64,000 nt of DNA from Yamagishiella unicocca (taxonomy: Eukaryota; Chlorophyta; Chlorophyceae; Chlamydomonadales; Volvocaceae). The first letter of the stretch is position 1; every line of letters starts with the position of its first letter. Both the position numbers and the translations under genes were made by a program. Shown piece by piece: positions 12,801 to 23,169 of the stretch. Under the pieces are notes generated by a model. It made no database searches and was not told the DNA's origin. It worked only from the letters and a program-made list of their open reading frames with translations. The stretch covers positions 1,054,001 through 1,118,000 of the forward strand of contig BDSL01000017.1 in NCBI GenBank assembly GCA_003116995.1. Direction: 5' to 3'.

Positions 12801-13623
12801 GCTGTGCTCGCACGCATGTTATCCACTCTGTCACATGCAGTCCGCACGCCTTTGTCCACGCTGTCGGTCACCCGCCACCCACAACAGGGGTCCATGCCAG
12901 AGCACACTCATCCCACAAACAAACATGCCCACCCATGTTGTTTATGTTGTCCCGATGCCTACCTACTATGAGGGCCCCATTAAAACCACGGCAGTCACCC
13001 CTGCTACCCTGCTATTATTACTGTGTTCCCACTTCACCCCATCCAGACCATAGCCGCCGCCTGCACACGTCCTACAGGGCCGCAAGGGCCGGCAGCGGTA
13101 CAGGCCCGGTGCCCCCAATTGGGATTGCAATCCCAAGTAAGCGTTGCGCGCACAAGCAATCAGTTCCCCGGCCAGCTGCACAACTAGCCGTTGCGTCCCG
13201 CCCAACCCGAACAGTCATTTCCCCAGCGCCACGCAGGGGCGGGCCCCCTCCCAACCTCCGCCGACCCCGCCCAGGTGTGAGGTCAGTATGGATGCCACCC
13301 ATGTGTCGCCACCAACAGAACTAATAGCCGGTTAGCAGGGGTTCACGGGATCAGGCTTGCCTACTTAAGGATCAAAGGTTCATTGCGGGTTACGGACTGG
13401 AAACGAACGCTGCTGGTGCAATGTTGACGCGTCGAGAGTTGGTGGAAGGTGCGGTGCGTACAATAGGTTTTCGTGAAACAAAATACACAGCAGTTGTAAA
13501 TCTTCAGAAGGGTATTAAGAAATACCGGGGTACCTCAGCAATCCCCTTAGCCACGGAAAACGCCCAGTTCGTCTCTCCTTACGCCCCGCCCGGCAGCCCT
13601 TTGCACCACCCCCTCCATCCCTC
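12801..13623. other. Flank between minisatellite and retrotransposon, no gene recognised
   Basis: Degenerate remnants of the 33-bp repeat continue to about 12,890. A 78-residue plus frame at 13,421-13,657 starts MLTRRELVEGAVRTIGF but runs into the LTR and matches no family I know. Nothing else is supported. Confidence 0.4.
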
Positions 13624-13628
13624 CTTTC
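13624..13628 (+). repeat. Target-site duplication, left copy (CTTTC)
   Basis: The five bases directly before the 5' LTR are identical to those directly after the 3' LTR (20,037-20,041). This is the footprint of integrase-mediated insertion and shows that both element ends are intact. Confidence 0.92.
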
Positions 13629-14049
13629 TGTTGTACCGGTATTACGGTACCAGTTAGGCCTGTCAGTCTCCCTTGCCTACTCACTGCTTACTTCCTCTTA
13701 CTTATCCTTACATCACTTAACCTTACTTACTCTTGCCGACCGGAGTCTTATCTGGCCGTAACTAACTTAACTGCATCTTACTTGTGGTTCGACGTTACTG
13801 AACGTCGACCCACGGGGCTTCGCACCTTTGCGTCGCCGTGACACTGGTCGCTGGTAGAAGTCTCCTTGACTTCCGTCTGACTTATCTATCGGTTGATACC
13901 TAGCGGTCTTCGCCTGACGCTGACTGTAGCGGGTTCGCCGGTCGTGCTGTACGACCGCCCGCCAGCGGAGCCTTTCGCTCTAGCTTATCTTTGGCACTTC
14001 GCCCAACCGGTAGTTATCTCTACCACCCCTAAGGACTGGTGGTACAACA
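13629..14049 (+). repeat. 5' LTR
   Basis: Starts TGTTGTACCGGTATTACGG and ends GGTGGTACAACA; the ends form the inverted repeat TGTTGTA/TACAACA. It carries six extra bases near the start (about 13,636-13,641) and an A at 13,884 where the 3' LTR has G (19,871). Otherwise it reads identical to the 3' LTR. An unusual run of CTTAC-like motifs lies at 13,680-13,735. A promoter is expected here, but no TATA box is obvious. Confidence 0.95.
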
Positions 14050-14050
14050 G

Positions 14051-14062
14051 TGGTATCGAGAC
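14051..14062 (+). promoter_or_regulatory. Probable tRNA primer-binding site
   Basis: TGGTATCGAGAC begins one base after the 5' LTR. It resembles the TGGTATCAGAGC site that pairs with the 3' end of initiator methionine tRNA in many plant elements, with a shifted GAG. The position is diagnostic; the tRNA identity is inferred. Confidence 0.65.
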
Positions 14063-14123
14063 GGCCTTCCTGGCGTCTCGCAAACTCTCTCAAGCAAACG
14101 CTTCCAACGCTTCCGCAATTGTC

Positions 14124-15966
14124 ATGTCCGACCTTATGGACCTCCACATCCACCTGGCAAACCCTGACCTTACTATGGAAGAGTCGATCTTCCTGGCCGG
14201 TGGTGAGGCGCACCGCACTCGCGACGCGGGTACGCAGGCTGCCCTTTGTTACAGCACCGGTACGCATGGAACGACTCTTCTCACTCGGCAGTGGCCGGCG
14301 CACGCAGGGCCATTTGGGTCGAGCTGTCGCCATCCCTGCGCCTGCTGCCGTTGCTCCTCTTGCTGCCCCTGTCGACGTCCCTGCTCCTGCCCTGAATCCC
14401 GTAGCTGTTCCACTTGCCGGGGTTGCTAACGCTGCAGCAGGGATCCCTCCGGCGCTTGGTCTGCCGCCCGCACTTGCTGGCGCTAACTTGCTCGGGCCGG
14501 TTTTGTTTCAGCCTGTCCCTGCTAGTCAACAACCGCATGCGCCTCCTTTTGTGCCGTTTCCCGCGCCTCCTGCGCCTCTTGCCGCGCCGGTGTCGAACTT
14601 TGCACACGCCCATGCCGTTGTTGCGACTAACGCTGGACTGGCCGCGCCTTACCTCGCAGCTGCCCAGACGGACGACATGCCGCCTGTTCCGCCTTCTGCG
14701 GCCAACGCGCCGCCCACTTTGGCTGCGGCGTCCATCGGCCATCAGGCCACTTCGGCTGGCGGCCCTTCTTCGGGTGACCTTCCGCGGGTTAGTATTCCAC
14801 CGCCGGTACTTAACCCAGATGAGCGGCTAGATGCTAAGAAGACGTCTGCCCGCGTTCGGTCCTTCCTTCGCGATGTTCGACTGTTCTTTTCGGTCGTGTC
14901 CTGGGGCCGCGACGAGCCTTCCTGCCTTCTGTATATGTCGCAAGCGTTGCGTGGTATCGCGAAGCTGTGGTACGATGAGTGGTCTCTTTCCCAGAATGCG
15001 AGTATTACAAGGGAGCCAGAACGGCTCAAGCGCGGAAGCGCAACCAGGCGGGCCCGATGGGCCAGACCACGACACAGGTCACTGGGCAAAAGAGCCCGCC
15101 CTCACCGGCCGGGAAGGGGCAAAAGCCGAAGGCAGCCAAACACGAGGACACGGAGAAGGCAACACGCACAACGTCCCGCGTCCCGCTTGACCGTACAGTC
15201 CGTGATTGATGCGCTGACCATTCGCTTCGCGCCCCAAATTCAGACCTTAGAGACTGAAGCACGTTATCGCCTCCGTGACCTTTCCTTTCGCATGACTTCC
15301 GGTGAAACCGTTGCCGCCTATCAGAGCCGTCTCGAGGCGATCCTCTCCGAAATCCCTTCGGTGACGGAGGAGGAACGCCGGTTTTGGTTCCTGGAAGGCC
15401 TTTCTGCTAGCTTGGCACCTGCTTGCGCGTCTGACTTTCACGGCCGTCCCTTTTCCTCGTATTCCGACTTGGTCCAGCATGCCATCGGCGAGGAAGCCAA
15501 GGCCTTCGTCCGCCGGCGTACCCAATCCTCTTTGCGCTCTCACGCTGCCATCTTACAGGCTGTCCCCGACTTCGAGGACGATGACGCCGACCTCCCTTCT
15601 GCCAAGAAGCAGCGTGGCGCGCCGCGCGCCGCTGCTGCTGCTGCCGTTGCTCCGCGTGGGGGTCGCGGGGGTCGGGGGGGTCGCGGCGGCCGCTCTGGCC
15701 GTGGCCGTCACGGGGGCCGTGGGGAGCAGGATGCGGGGGCGATGGAGGTGGACCCCTTGGCCGTGCCTACCCAGTTCTTTGATCAGCATGGCCGCGCGCT
15801 GCCCCTGGGTACGGTTCGCGCGATGATTGCCGAGCACCAGTGTTTCTCCTGCGGTTCCAAGGCGCACGGGTACGCGCAGTGCGACAAGCTTAGCCCGGCT
15901 GCGATCGCGGGGCAGGCTGCGTACAAAGCGCGCAAGGCCGCCGAGGCCCTGGCCAAGCGGAAATAG
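14124..15966 (+). pseudogene. gag: gag polyprotein, frame-disrupted
   Basis: Structural protein that packages element RNA. The first ATG after the LTR is 14,124 (MSDLMDLHIHLANPDL...). That frame stays protein-like to about 14,300, then the Pro/Ala-rich continuation (AVAIPAPAAVAPLAAPVDVP) lies in another frame, so an indel lies near 14,300. A retrotransposon-gag core follows (RVRSFLRDVRLFF; LWYDEW; later GETVAAYQSRLEAILSEIP and FLEGL). Between about 15,000 and 15,190 the hydrophilic linker reads better in the -1 frame, implying a compensating pair of shifts. A Gly/Arg-rich basic segment (15,650-15,720) and a CCHC zinc knuckle CFSCGSKAHGYAQC (about 15,842-15,883) precede the TAG at 15,964. Confidence 0.85.
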
Positions 15967-16660
15967 GGGGTTGCTCAGGTGCTGTCGGGGGGTTCCTCGC
16001 CTGAGTTGTTGCCTCCACCGCCTGACTTGATTGTTCGCCGCCCTGTTCGGGCTCTGCTGCCTTCTGCATTAACTGAGTTGGAGACTTCCGTGGGTCGTCC
16101 GTTCACGTTTGATGCCGTCGCTGTTTGCGCTGGTTTCGACTCTTCTTGTAACCTATTCGCGCCCCCCGGTCGTTCCTTCTCCTCCGTTGATGTTGGCGGT
16201 CACACAATCCTGGCGGTTCCCTCCACTGTTTCGCACTTGCGTTCACTGATTTCTCACTACCGTGCATGCAAGCGTCGCCGACCTGACTCCGCCTTGGCCC
16301 TCTTGGTTACGGCTCACGTCGCCTCGCGCAGCTCCGCGCTCCTCTCAGGTATGCGTTGTCTTCGCCGCTTTGCTGCCAGTACGTCTCTGTTTGCTGGCTT
16401 GTCTGTTGATGGTCGTACCGTTACCCTGCCTGGCCTGCCTTATGCCGCCGAGCTTTGGTACGACGTCGCACTGCCCTGTCCCGCTCCTCCTGCTGAGCCC
16501 TTTGTCTCTTCTTTGGCAGTTGCTTCTTCCCTTTCGACAGGTGGTTCATTGCCTGTGATCCCTGTCACTGCTGTCAACCTCGCCCTTACTGCTCTTCTCG
16601 ACTCGGGTGCCAGCCACGACTTCATCGGTGCTCCCGTCGTCCACCGCCTTGGTTTGTGCC
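15967..16660 (+). pseudogene. pol: pol, aspartic protease part (C-terminally deleted)
   Basis: The same frame as gag continues past the single TAG at 15,964-15,966, so pol could be made by stop readthrough or was separated by mutation. The active-site motif LLDSGASHDFIGAPVV (about 16,593-16,640) identifies the protease. The usual ~60 residues after the active site (flap and C-terminal half) and most of the protease-RT linker are missing. About five residues later the reverse-transcriptase lead-in appears in a different frame, so a deletion lies near 16,655. The protease is not expected to work. Confidence 0.85.
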
Positions 16661-17804
16661 AGCTGAGACGCAGGATCCAGCTGTCGCGTCGCTCCTTAGC
16701 GAATACGCAGACGTTTTCCGCGAGATCCCCGGGCTCCCTCCGGTCCGACCCGTGGACCATACCATCCCTTTGACTCCAGGCGCTCAGCCCGTTTCGCGTC
16801 CAATGTATCGCTTAAGTCCCTTGGAGCTCGACGAGGTTAAACGGCAAGTAACTGACTTGCTTGCCAAAGGTATGATTCGTCCCAGCACGTCCCCTTACTC
16901 TGCCCCGATCCTGTTCGTGGGTAAGAAGGACGGGAGTCTGCGCATGTGCATTGACTACCGTGGCCTGAACGCGGTGACTGTGAAGAATCGCTACCCTTTG
17001 CCTCGCGTCGACGACTTGCTTGACAAACTGCGTGGGTCTGCTTACTTTAGCTCCATTGATCTGCAGCAGGGCTACAACCAGATTCGCATTGCTGACTCCG
17101 ACATCCCTGCCACGGCCTTTCGCACGCCCTTTGGTCACTTTGAGTACACCGTGTTGAGCTTTGGCTTGGTTAACGCCCCTGCCACCTTCCAAGCTTGCAT
17201 GGACCGTATGCTCAGGCCGTACATCGATAAGTTTGTCGTGTGCTACCTGGACGATATCCTAACCAAGGAAGAGCATCTGCATCACCTTTGTATGGTCCTG
17301 GACGTCCTTCGCAAACATCAGCTTTACGCCAAACTTTCCAAGTGCCACTGGGTGCAGGAGCAGGTCGAATACCTTGGCCACGTGGTGTCGGCTGATGGTG
17401 TTCGCATGGATCCTCGTAAGGTTGCTGCCGTGCGTGACTGGCCTGTCCCTTCCGGTGTACAGGAGCTTCGCAAGTTTTTGGGCCTTACCAACTACTTCCG
17501 TAAGTTTGTCGCGCGCTACTCGATCGTTGCTGCGCCCCTTACTTCCCTGACGCGCCAGAACGCTTTTCTGTCCGCTGCCGCCTGGACTCCTGCTTGTCAA
17601 CTTGCTTTCGATGAACTTAAGCGTGCTGTCGCTGAGGACATTGTTTTGAGCTTTCCCGACTACTCCGCGCCTTTTCGTGTCGAGTTGCTTACCGATGCCT
17701 CCTTGCACGGTTCGGGTGCTGTCTTGCTGCAAAACGGTCGTCCTGTTGCCTTTGCCAGTAAAACGTTTTCCTCCGCAGAGCGTAACTACACAACGGGTGA
17801 ACAA
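16656..17804 (+). pseudogene. pol: pol, reverse transcriptase and start of RNase H
   Basis: Copies element RNA into DNA. The frame runs from SLLSEYADVFREIPGLPPVR through MIRPSTSPYSAPILFVGKKD, MCIDYRGLN, YFSSIDLQQGYNQIRI, TAFRTPFGHFEYTVLSFGL and the catalytic YLDD at about 17,243. Directly after YLDDIL the family normally has four or five residues (IFS-type) that are missing here: an in-frame deletion beside the active site. The thumb and connection follow (GHVVSADGVRMDP, LRKFLGLTNYFRKFV). RNase H begins with [14 protein letters not shown]. The frame is lost at 17,803-17,805, where one extra A breaks TGEQ from [12 protein letters not shown]. Confidence 0.92.
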
Positions 17805-17805
17805 A

Positions 17806-18213
17806 GAGCTCCTTGCGGTCGTCCACGCACTTCGCGAGTGGCGCTGCTATCTTGAGGGCCGTTCCTTCGTGGTTAAAACCGATCACAAGCCGCTCACTTA
17901 CTTGCAGGGTGTGCCTACTTTGAACCGCCGGCAGGCTCGCTGGATGGAGTTCATGGCCCGGTTCAACTTCACTTGGGAGTATCTTGCCGGTACCCTTAAC
18001 ATTGCTGACGCCCTTAGTCGCCACCCGTCCCTCTTTTCGGCTGTGCTGTCCGTCGTTACACGTCGCCAGTCCGCCGCTTCGGAACTTACTGTCTCAGGGT
18101 TCGCCTCGCGCCTTATCGCGGCTTACGCAACGGACCCGTGGTTCACTGACGCTGCTAACACCTCTTCCCTTACCTGCGAGCGTGGCATCTGGCTTACTTC
18201 GCACCACCGGTGA
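17806..18213 (+). pseudogene. pol: pol, rest of RNase H and start of integrase
   Basis: Reading resumes one frame over with [18 protein letters not shown], then [32 protein letters not shown] and the conserved [10 protein letters not shown] that ends RNase H. The region leads toward the integrase zinc finger (GIWLTSHHR) and stops at 18,211-18,213. The next part lies in yet another frame, so a second one-base change lies near 18,200. Confidence 0.9.
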
Positions 18214-19573
18214 TCAGCGCCTAGTGGTTGTGCCCAATGATGATGAACTTCGCCACGACATCCTGACTCGCTGCCATTCGGACCCTCTTTCCGATCATCC
18301 TGGTGTTTCCGGCTTGGTCGCCCTCGTCCGCCGCACCTTTTGGTGGTCCAGCCTGGTTCGCGACGCCGCGCGCTTCGTGGAACGCTGTGACACCTGCCAA
18401 CGCAACAAGCCTTTGTTCGGTAAACCCCATGGGCTTCTCCAGCCTCTGCCTGTTCCGGACGCTCCCTGGGATAGCGTGTCGCTTGACTACGTCGTTGCCT
18501 TGCCCAAAACTGCGGGGGGATACGACGCCGTGCTTGTTTTGGTCGATCGCTTGACAAAAATGGTGCATCTTGTGCCTACGACCACCACTGTCACTGCTGA
18601 ACAAACCGCCCGTGCGTATTTTGACAACGTTGTCCGCCTTCACGGAGTGCCTAAAACGGTCGTCTCCGATCGTGGGCCGCAGTTCGGTAGTAAGTTTTGG
18701 GCCGCTTTGGGTGACTTGGTCGGTACTCGTGTGAATCTGTCCACGGCATACCACCCCCAGACTGATGGGCAAACTGAACGCATGAACCGCACTCTAGGTG
18801 ACGTACTTCGCAACTTTGCCGGCTTGCACCCTGACACGTGGGATACACACTTGGCTGCTGCTGAATTTGCCATGAACAATGCTGTCAATCGTTCAACTGG
18901 GCAGTCCCCGTTCTTCCTGAATTACGGATTCCACCCGGCGACTCCTGTGTCCCGTGAGCTTGACATCCCGGTGCCCGCAGCGAAGGCTTTCGTCGAGTCT
19001 TTTGTCACCCGCCTGTCTGAGGCCAAACGATGCTTGGAGGCTGCGCAACAGCGTACTACGGCGTACTACAACCTTGGCAAGAAGGACATCACCTCTGCTG
19101 CGGGTGATGCGGTCCTACTGAGCACGAAGAACTTGCGCTCCTTGTCGGGTACGCGTAAACTTCAGCCACGCTGGATTGGCCCTTTCGCTGTGAAACGCAT
19201 GGTGGGGAATGCGGCTGTTGAACTCATCCTGCCTGCGGACTTGCGCATCCATCCCACTTTCCATGTTTCCTTGGTGCGACCGTACCGGGCGCCAATGGAC
19301 ACTGGACCATCTGACACTGAGCACCCCTCGGCAGTTGAGCCGCCTCCCATAACCTGGGCCGCCGCCGAACCTCTGTTTGCCGTTGAGCGTGTACTGGACC
19401 ACCGCATACGCCGCCCAGGAAAAGGTCGCCGTCGCCGGTCTGTCCATGAGTACTTGGTCAAGTGGAAGAACTACTCGTCTGAACATAACAGCTGGGAACC
19501 TGCGCGCAACTTTACCCCTGACATGAAACCTGTGCTTGACGCGTTTCGCAGCCGGGAGCGTGACGTTTCTTAG
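18190..19573 (+). pseudogene. pol: pol, integrase with C-terminal chromodomain
   Basis: Inserts element DNA into the genome. The frame carries the HHCC zinc finger (H...HPGVSGL...CDTCQRNK), the catalytic triad D (SLDYVVALP, ~18,485), D (VVSDRGPQF, ~18,664) and E (GQTERMNRTL, ~18,778), and the GPY/F module (RWIGPFAVKRM). At about 19,377-19,510 there is a chromodomain: VERVLDHRIRR, then EYLVKWKNYSSEHNSWEP with the aromatic-cage-type residues. In chromoviruses this domain is thought to steer insertion to marked chromatin. This is the best preserved part, open to the TAG at 19,571-19,573. It lacks its own ATG context because it belongs to the polyprotein. Confidence 0.94.
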
Positions 19574-19607
19574 TCAATCCTGTGGCGACGCGGGGACGCT
19601 TCGTCCT

Positions 19608-19620
19608 GGAGGGGGGATAG
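19608..19620 (+). promoter_or_regulatory. Polypurine tract
   Basis: GGAGGGGGGATAG lies immediately before the 3' LTR. This purine run resists RNase H and primes plus-strand DNA synthesis. Confidence 0.85.
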
Positions 19621-19621
19621 T

Positions 19622-20036
19622 TGTTGTATTACGGTACCAGTTAGGCCTGTCAGTCTCCCTTGCCTACTCACTGCTTACTTCCTCTTACTTATCCTTACAT
19701 CACTTAACCTTACTTACTCTTGCCGACCGGAGTCTTATCTGGCCGTAACTAACTTAACTGCATCTTACTTGTGGTTCGACGTTACTGAACGTCGACCCAC
19801 GGGGCTTCGCACCTTTGCGTCGCCGTGACACTGGTCGCTGGTAGAAGTCTCCTTGACTTCCGTCTGACTTGTCTATCGGTTGATACCTAGCGGTCTTCGC
19901 CTGACGCTGACTGTAGCGGGTTCGCCGGTCGTGCTGTACGACCGCCCGCCAGCGGAGCCTTTCGCTCTAGCTTATCTTTGGCACTTCGCCCAACCGGTAG
20001 TTATCTCTACCACCCCTAAGGACTGGTGGTACAACA
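19622..20036 (+). repeat. 3' LTR
   Basis: 415 bp, TGTTGTATTACGG...TACAACA. Apart from the 6-bp indel and one substitution it reads identical to the 5' LTR. Confidence 0.95.
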
Positions 20037-20041
20037 CTTTC
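20037..20041 (+). repeat. Target-site duplication, right copy (CTTTC)
   Basis: Matches 13,624-13,628 exactly and joins directly to the TACAACA end of the 3' LTR. Confidence 0.92.
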
Positions 20042-20049
20042 CGCCCGAG

Positions 20050-20195
20050 ACAGCCCTTTGGACAGCGTGGTTCATGCACCCTGCTCTCCCCCTTCAGTAG
20101 CCCTTGGACAGCGTAGCTCGGTTCATCTCTCCTCTCCCCCGCCCTGCGGTTGTGCGGTAGCCTTTGGGACAGCGCGGTTCATCCCTCCTTTCCGC
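20050..20195 (+). repeat. Short imperfect tandem repeat, three units
   Basis: A phrase like CAGCCCTTTGGACAGCGTGG followed by TTCAT recurs three times, spaced about 50-60 bases (near 20,051, 20,098 and 20,157). A related CAGCCCTTTG lies just left of the retrotransposon (about 13,602), so the element appears to have inserted into or beside this small array. Confidence 0.6.
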
Positions 20196-20875
20196 CGGGT
20201 AGCGGCTGCTCCCTGTGGGTGTGGCGCGCCGTCTGGATGGGGAGCGTCCAGGGGAGGCCTCCCCTTGCCTACACCATTTCTGTTCCTGCCCGGTGGCTGA
20301 GGCTGTGGCTGACTAACTGGAGGCCCCGCTTGGTGAAGGGGTGACTCGGGCGCAGGTCTGGTTGGTACAGGCCTCGCCGGCCGTGCAACCCTGCCGTTTG
20401 GAATGTGGTTGGCTGGCAGTCACCCAGTTGTCCGGGGGAATCGATCTCCAAGGATCGTACCATCCGCCATGTATGGGAGGGATGATGGAGTTTATTTTGG
20501 GGCCAGAGAATGAAGGAAGGTGGCCGCGGTGGCGGGGGCCTCAGTCGGTGATGACAGGCTAGGTGGCGGATTTGGTGGCGCAGGTAGCGGCGGTGGTGGT
20601 TGCTGCTTTATTTCGTGGAAACTGCGTACAGCTGCCTGCTAGACAGAAGGGGGTCAACAGTTAAACAGTCCGAACGACCACCGCTAGAAGGCGCAGTGCC
20701 AGCGCCAGGGGTGCTCGTGAGGAGGCGGCCATCTGGCGGCCCAGAGAGGATGAGGCGGCTACCTGGAGGAAGCTAGGGCGCATGCAGCCCTACCTGTGCA
20801 GCGTGCCACCCTCCGGACCCGGCGGCTTGCCGCAGGTACCGAGCGATCTAAGGCTGCGGACAAACACGCTAACTA
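20196..20875. other. No gene recognised
   Basis: GC-rich DNA with only short open frames (64-80 residues), no domain motif and no convincing splice pattern. Confidence 0.4.
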
Positions 20876-21977
20876 GTACGAATGAAGCGTGAATGCGTAA
20901 TGGAGAATTTTGACAGATTGCTTGATATCAGCGATAGGCGGCGGGCGGGGCCTTGGCTCGACGCTGAGAATGAAACGCAGCCATCCGTCAGCCAATCAAT
21001 CTGATATATAGTTAGACAGGACTAGACGGCTCATTACCGATGATCATGTGCCGGTACTATCGAAATGAGTAACTCCTGCTAAAGCTTCCTGATTAGCCCT
21101 ACGTATGGCTCAAGTTCTACCACACACTCCAAGCCTAGTACGTACCCTCTTTTACAGTTTTCGTGTGGCTGGTAGTACAATAGGGAATCCCTATGACAAC
21201 CAAGCGCCCGCCATGTCACAAGTGTAACAACGGATTGGCGGGAAGTGAAACTGTGAGTCCATCCTCCTCAAGCCAGGGCGAACCCAGGACCAGAGATGGA
21301 CGAAGGGGCCCTCGCTTCAGAAATAAGTAAACCCTGTCAAACCCTGCCAAACCCTACCATAACTTCTGGCTACACTGACTTCGATGGGTATCCATGTAGA
21401 TAGGGTCAGGTAGGTCCCTCTTTCCGGGACTACATGCTCAAACGGCCAGGTAATAATACAGACGGCTGCTCGGGTCCCGGCGACGCTGCTGCTGCATCCC
21501 CACAATATCACACCCAGATCCCCGAACGAATGCAGCCTGCTGCTGCCGCCAAGCAAGCATTACAACATAAACAGCCTAATGAATCTTATGCTGCATGCGG
21601 AAGCACATCCTCAACCTGTCTCGCAATACAGGCTTCTTGGGTCCCTCTGACGACCATGGAACCCCTCCTCTCATAACAACGGTACCTAGAGGCTTGCTGT
21701 CAGAACTGCCGTGGTGTCGATATGGATAGTTTCCAAAAAGAGAGACCGCCATACAGTGTGATAAGGTGCTAGGATACGGAAGGATAAATGCTTAGAAATA
21801 TGCGTAGCACTTTGCAAAGCGTGCCTACCTCATACATCATCACCTACGGATCACCCGCGCTTGCTTTTTAGGTGCCTATGAACTATATAACAATTGAGAA
21901 AACTGTGTACGCACGTATGGGGCCATTTGGCTGTTGCGTGCCAGCATTACTTGTATGTCATTACACGGAACGAAGTA
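20876..21977 (+). repeat. Second copy of the duplicated segment, without the satellite
   Basis: Collinear with 1-100 followed directly by 3,378-4,945, then ends after CGGAACGAAGTAAG as the first copy does. The 178-bp satellite and the 1-kb flank found in the first copy are absent. Shared blocks include AACCAAGCGCCCGCCATGTC (~21,199) and AACAACGGTACCTAGAGGCT (~21,674). Confidence 0.8.
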
Positions 21978-22820
21978 AGAAATCCAGTAAATAAACGCAT
22001 TGCTTGTGCACGCAGGCGGCGGTCGATGCAACCTCTTATACTACGTATGCCTAATTGAAAAGGCCTTGCAAGCGGATTTCCATCCACGTAGCGAGAGTTA
22101 CCGGACCGCCGGAGGCCGAGCGGCGGTACAGAAAGAAAGGGCACTGGATCCCGGGCGGTACGACGGGAGGCCCACTTGGCAACTTCATTCGAGTTGGGAG
22201 CGCAGGGTTGACGCCTGCCATTAACACCGCTGTAACCTTACAATAAGCAGCGTTTCATTTACGCGCTATTTTTGACCGGTTTGTTGGCAAATATCGCGCG
22301 CGAATTCTGCGCGCGAAGAGTTCACGCCCCGTTGAGGCGGGCCGAGGCGATCCACACCTGAAGACTACCCAAGACACGTTAGTCCTATATTATCGCGTGT
22401 CCCGCGGCCTAACCGGCGGGTCATTGGTCAAGCGGGTTCAAACGGGTCATTCTTCACCGCGGCCCCAGCACTACGCCCCGAGCCCTACTTCGGCTCGTAA
22501 AGCAGCGGAGCTGCGTGTCAACAGGCATCACCCGGCTCCACGGCTACGGGAGCCAAAACCACACAAGGCGCGCAACAATTCAAACTGTCGACCGATCCTA
22601 CGCGCGGTCTACAGCCGGCCTCCATGTCACATCAATCGCAGAGCCACGTAAGTGTCGACAGTTCGCGCGTGCCAGCGTACCGGGAAGAAGATGCGTAGTT
22701 CGCGAGGCGGAAGCTAGCTCCCTGGCGCGACGTAGAGAACTAGCGGTACGGCCGCTAGCCCTTGCTTTGGTGGGCGTTTAGCCACACGCATCGGCATCGG
22801 CTAGCTATTCGACGCGCTGC
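21978..22820. other. No gene recognised; near-perfect palindrome inside
   Basis: Only short frames without motifs. A GC-rich near-palindrome, TCGCGCGCGAATTCTGCGCG (about 22,294), could form a hairpin. Confidence 0.4.
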
Positions 22821-22821
22821 C

Positions 22822-23165
22822 TATTGCACCGCCGAAGGGGTGCGTAGACCTTTGCGATTAGCTGCACGGCACTCCGGTCATTGCATCGCTGGCCGGGTCC
22901 GCAAACCTGGGCGATTAGCTGCACGGCACGCTGTCCATTGCATCGCTGGACGGGTCCACAGACCTGGGCGATTAGCTGCACGGCACGCTGTCCATTGCAT
23001 CGCTGGACGGGTCCACAGACCTGGGCGATTAGCTGCACGGCACTCCGGTCATTGCATCGCTGGCCGGGTCCGCTGACCTGGGCGATTAGCTGCACGGCAC
23101 GCTGTCCATTGCATCGCTGGCCGGGTCCGCTGACATGGGCGATTAGCTGCACGGCACGCTGGCAC
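22822..23165. repeat. 57-bp tandem repeat, about six units
   Basis: CATTGCATCGCTGG recurs at 22,879, 22,936, 22,993, 23,050 and 23,107, exactly 57 bases apart, each followed by GGGCGATTAGCTGCACGGCA. A degenerate unit precedes and a partial one follows. Units alternate CTCCGGTCATTG and GCTGTCCATTG variants. The period is 19 codons, so long frames on both strands are expected by-products. Confidence 0.92.
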
Positions 23166-23169
23166 TTGC

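Larger units (their letters stand above)
13629..20036 (+). mobile_element. Ty3/gypsy LTR retrotransposon of the chromovirus type (6.4 kb, defective)
   Basis: Complete insertion: 421- and 415-bp LTRs bounded by TGTTGTA...TACAACA, a CTTTC target duplication, a primer-binding site, a polypurine tract, gag with a CCHC knuckle, and pol in the order protease, reverse transcriptase, RNase H, integrase. Integrase after RT/RNase H marks Ty3/gypsy, and the C-terminal chromodomain marks a chromovirus. The LTRs differ by one substitution and one 6-bp indel, so insertion is recent. Yet the body has an in-frame TAG between gag and pol, several frame changes and at least two internal deletions. This copy cannot make its own proteins conventionally; it may have been copied in trans, or some indels may be sequencing errors. 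Confidence 0.95.

Noticed and set aside
5937..12907. Many minus-strand frames of CGRRVTAWTAV and CVRAAGDSVDS repeats
   Set aside because: They follow from the 33-bp unit; each is ended by a 32-bp unit or a TTCATGCAG variant. Not called as separate genes.
13893..14123. Plus frame beginning within the 5' LTR
   Set aside because: It starts at a TTG inside the LTR and the same frame exists in the 3' LTR; only the part after ATG 14,124 is treated as gag.
22420..22450. B-box-like GGTTCAAAC suggesting a tRNA or SINE
   Set aside because: No A box at the right distance and no cloverleaf.
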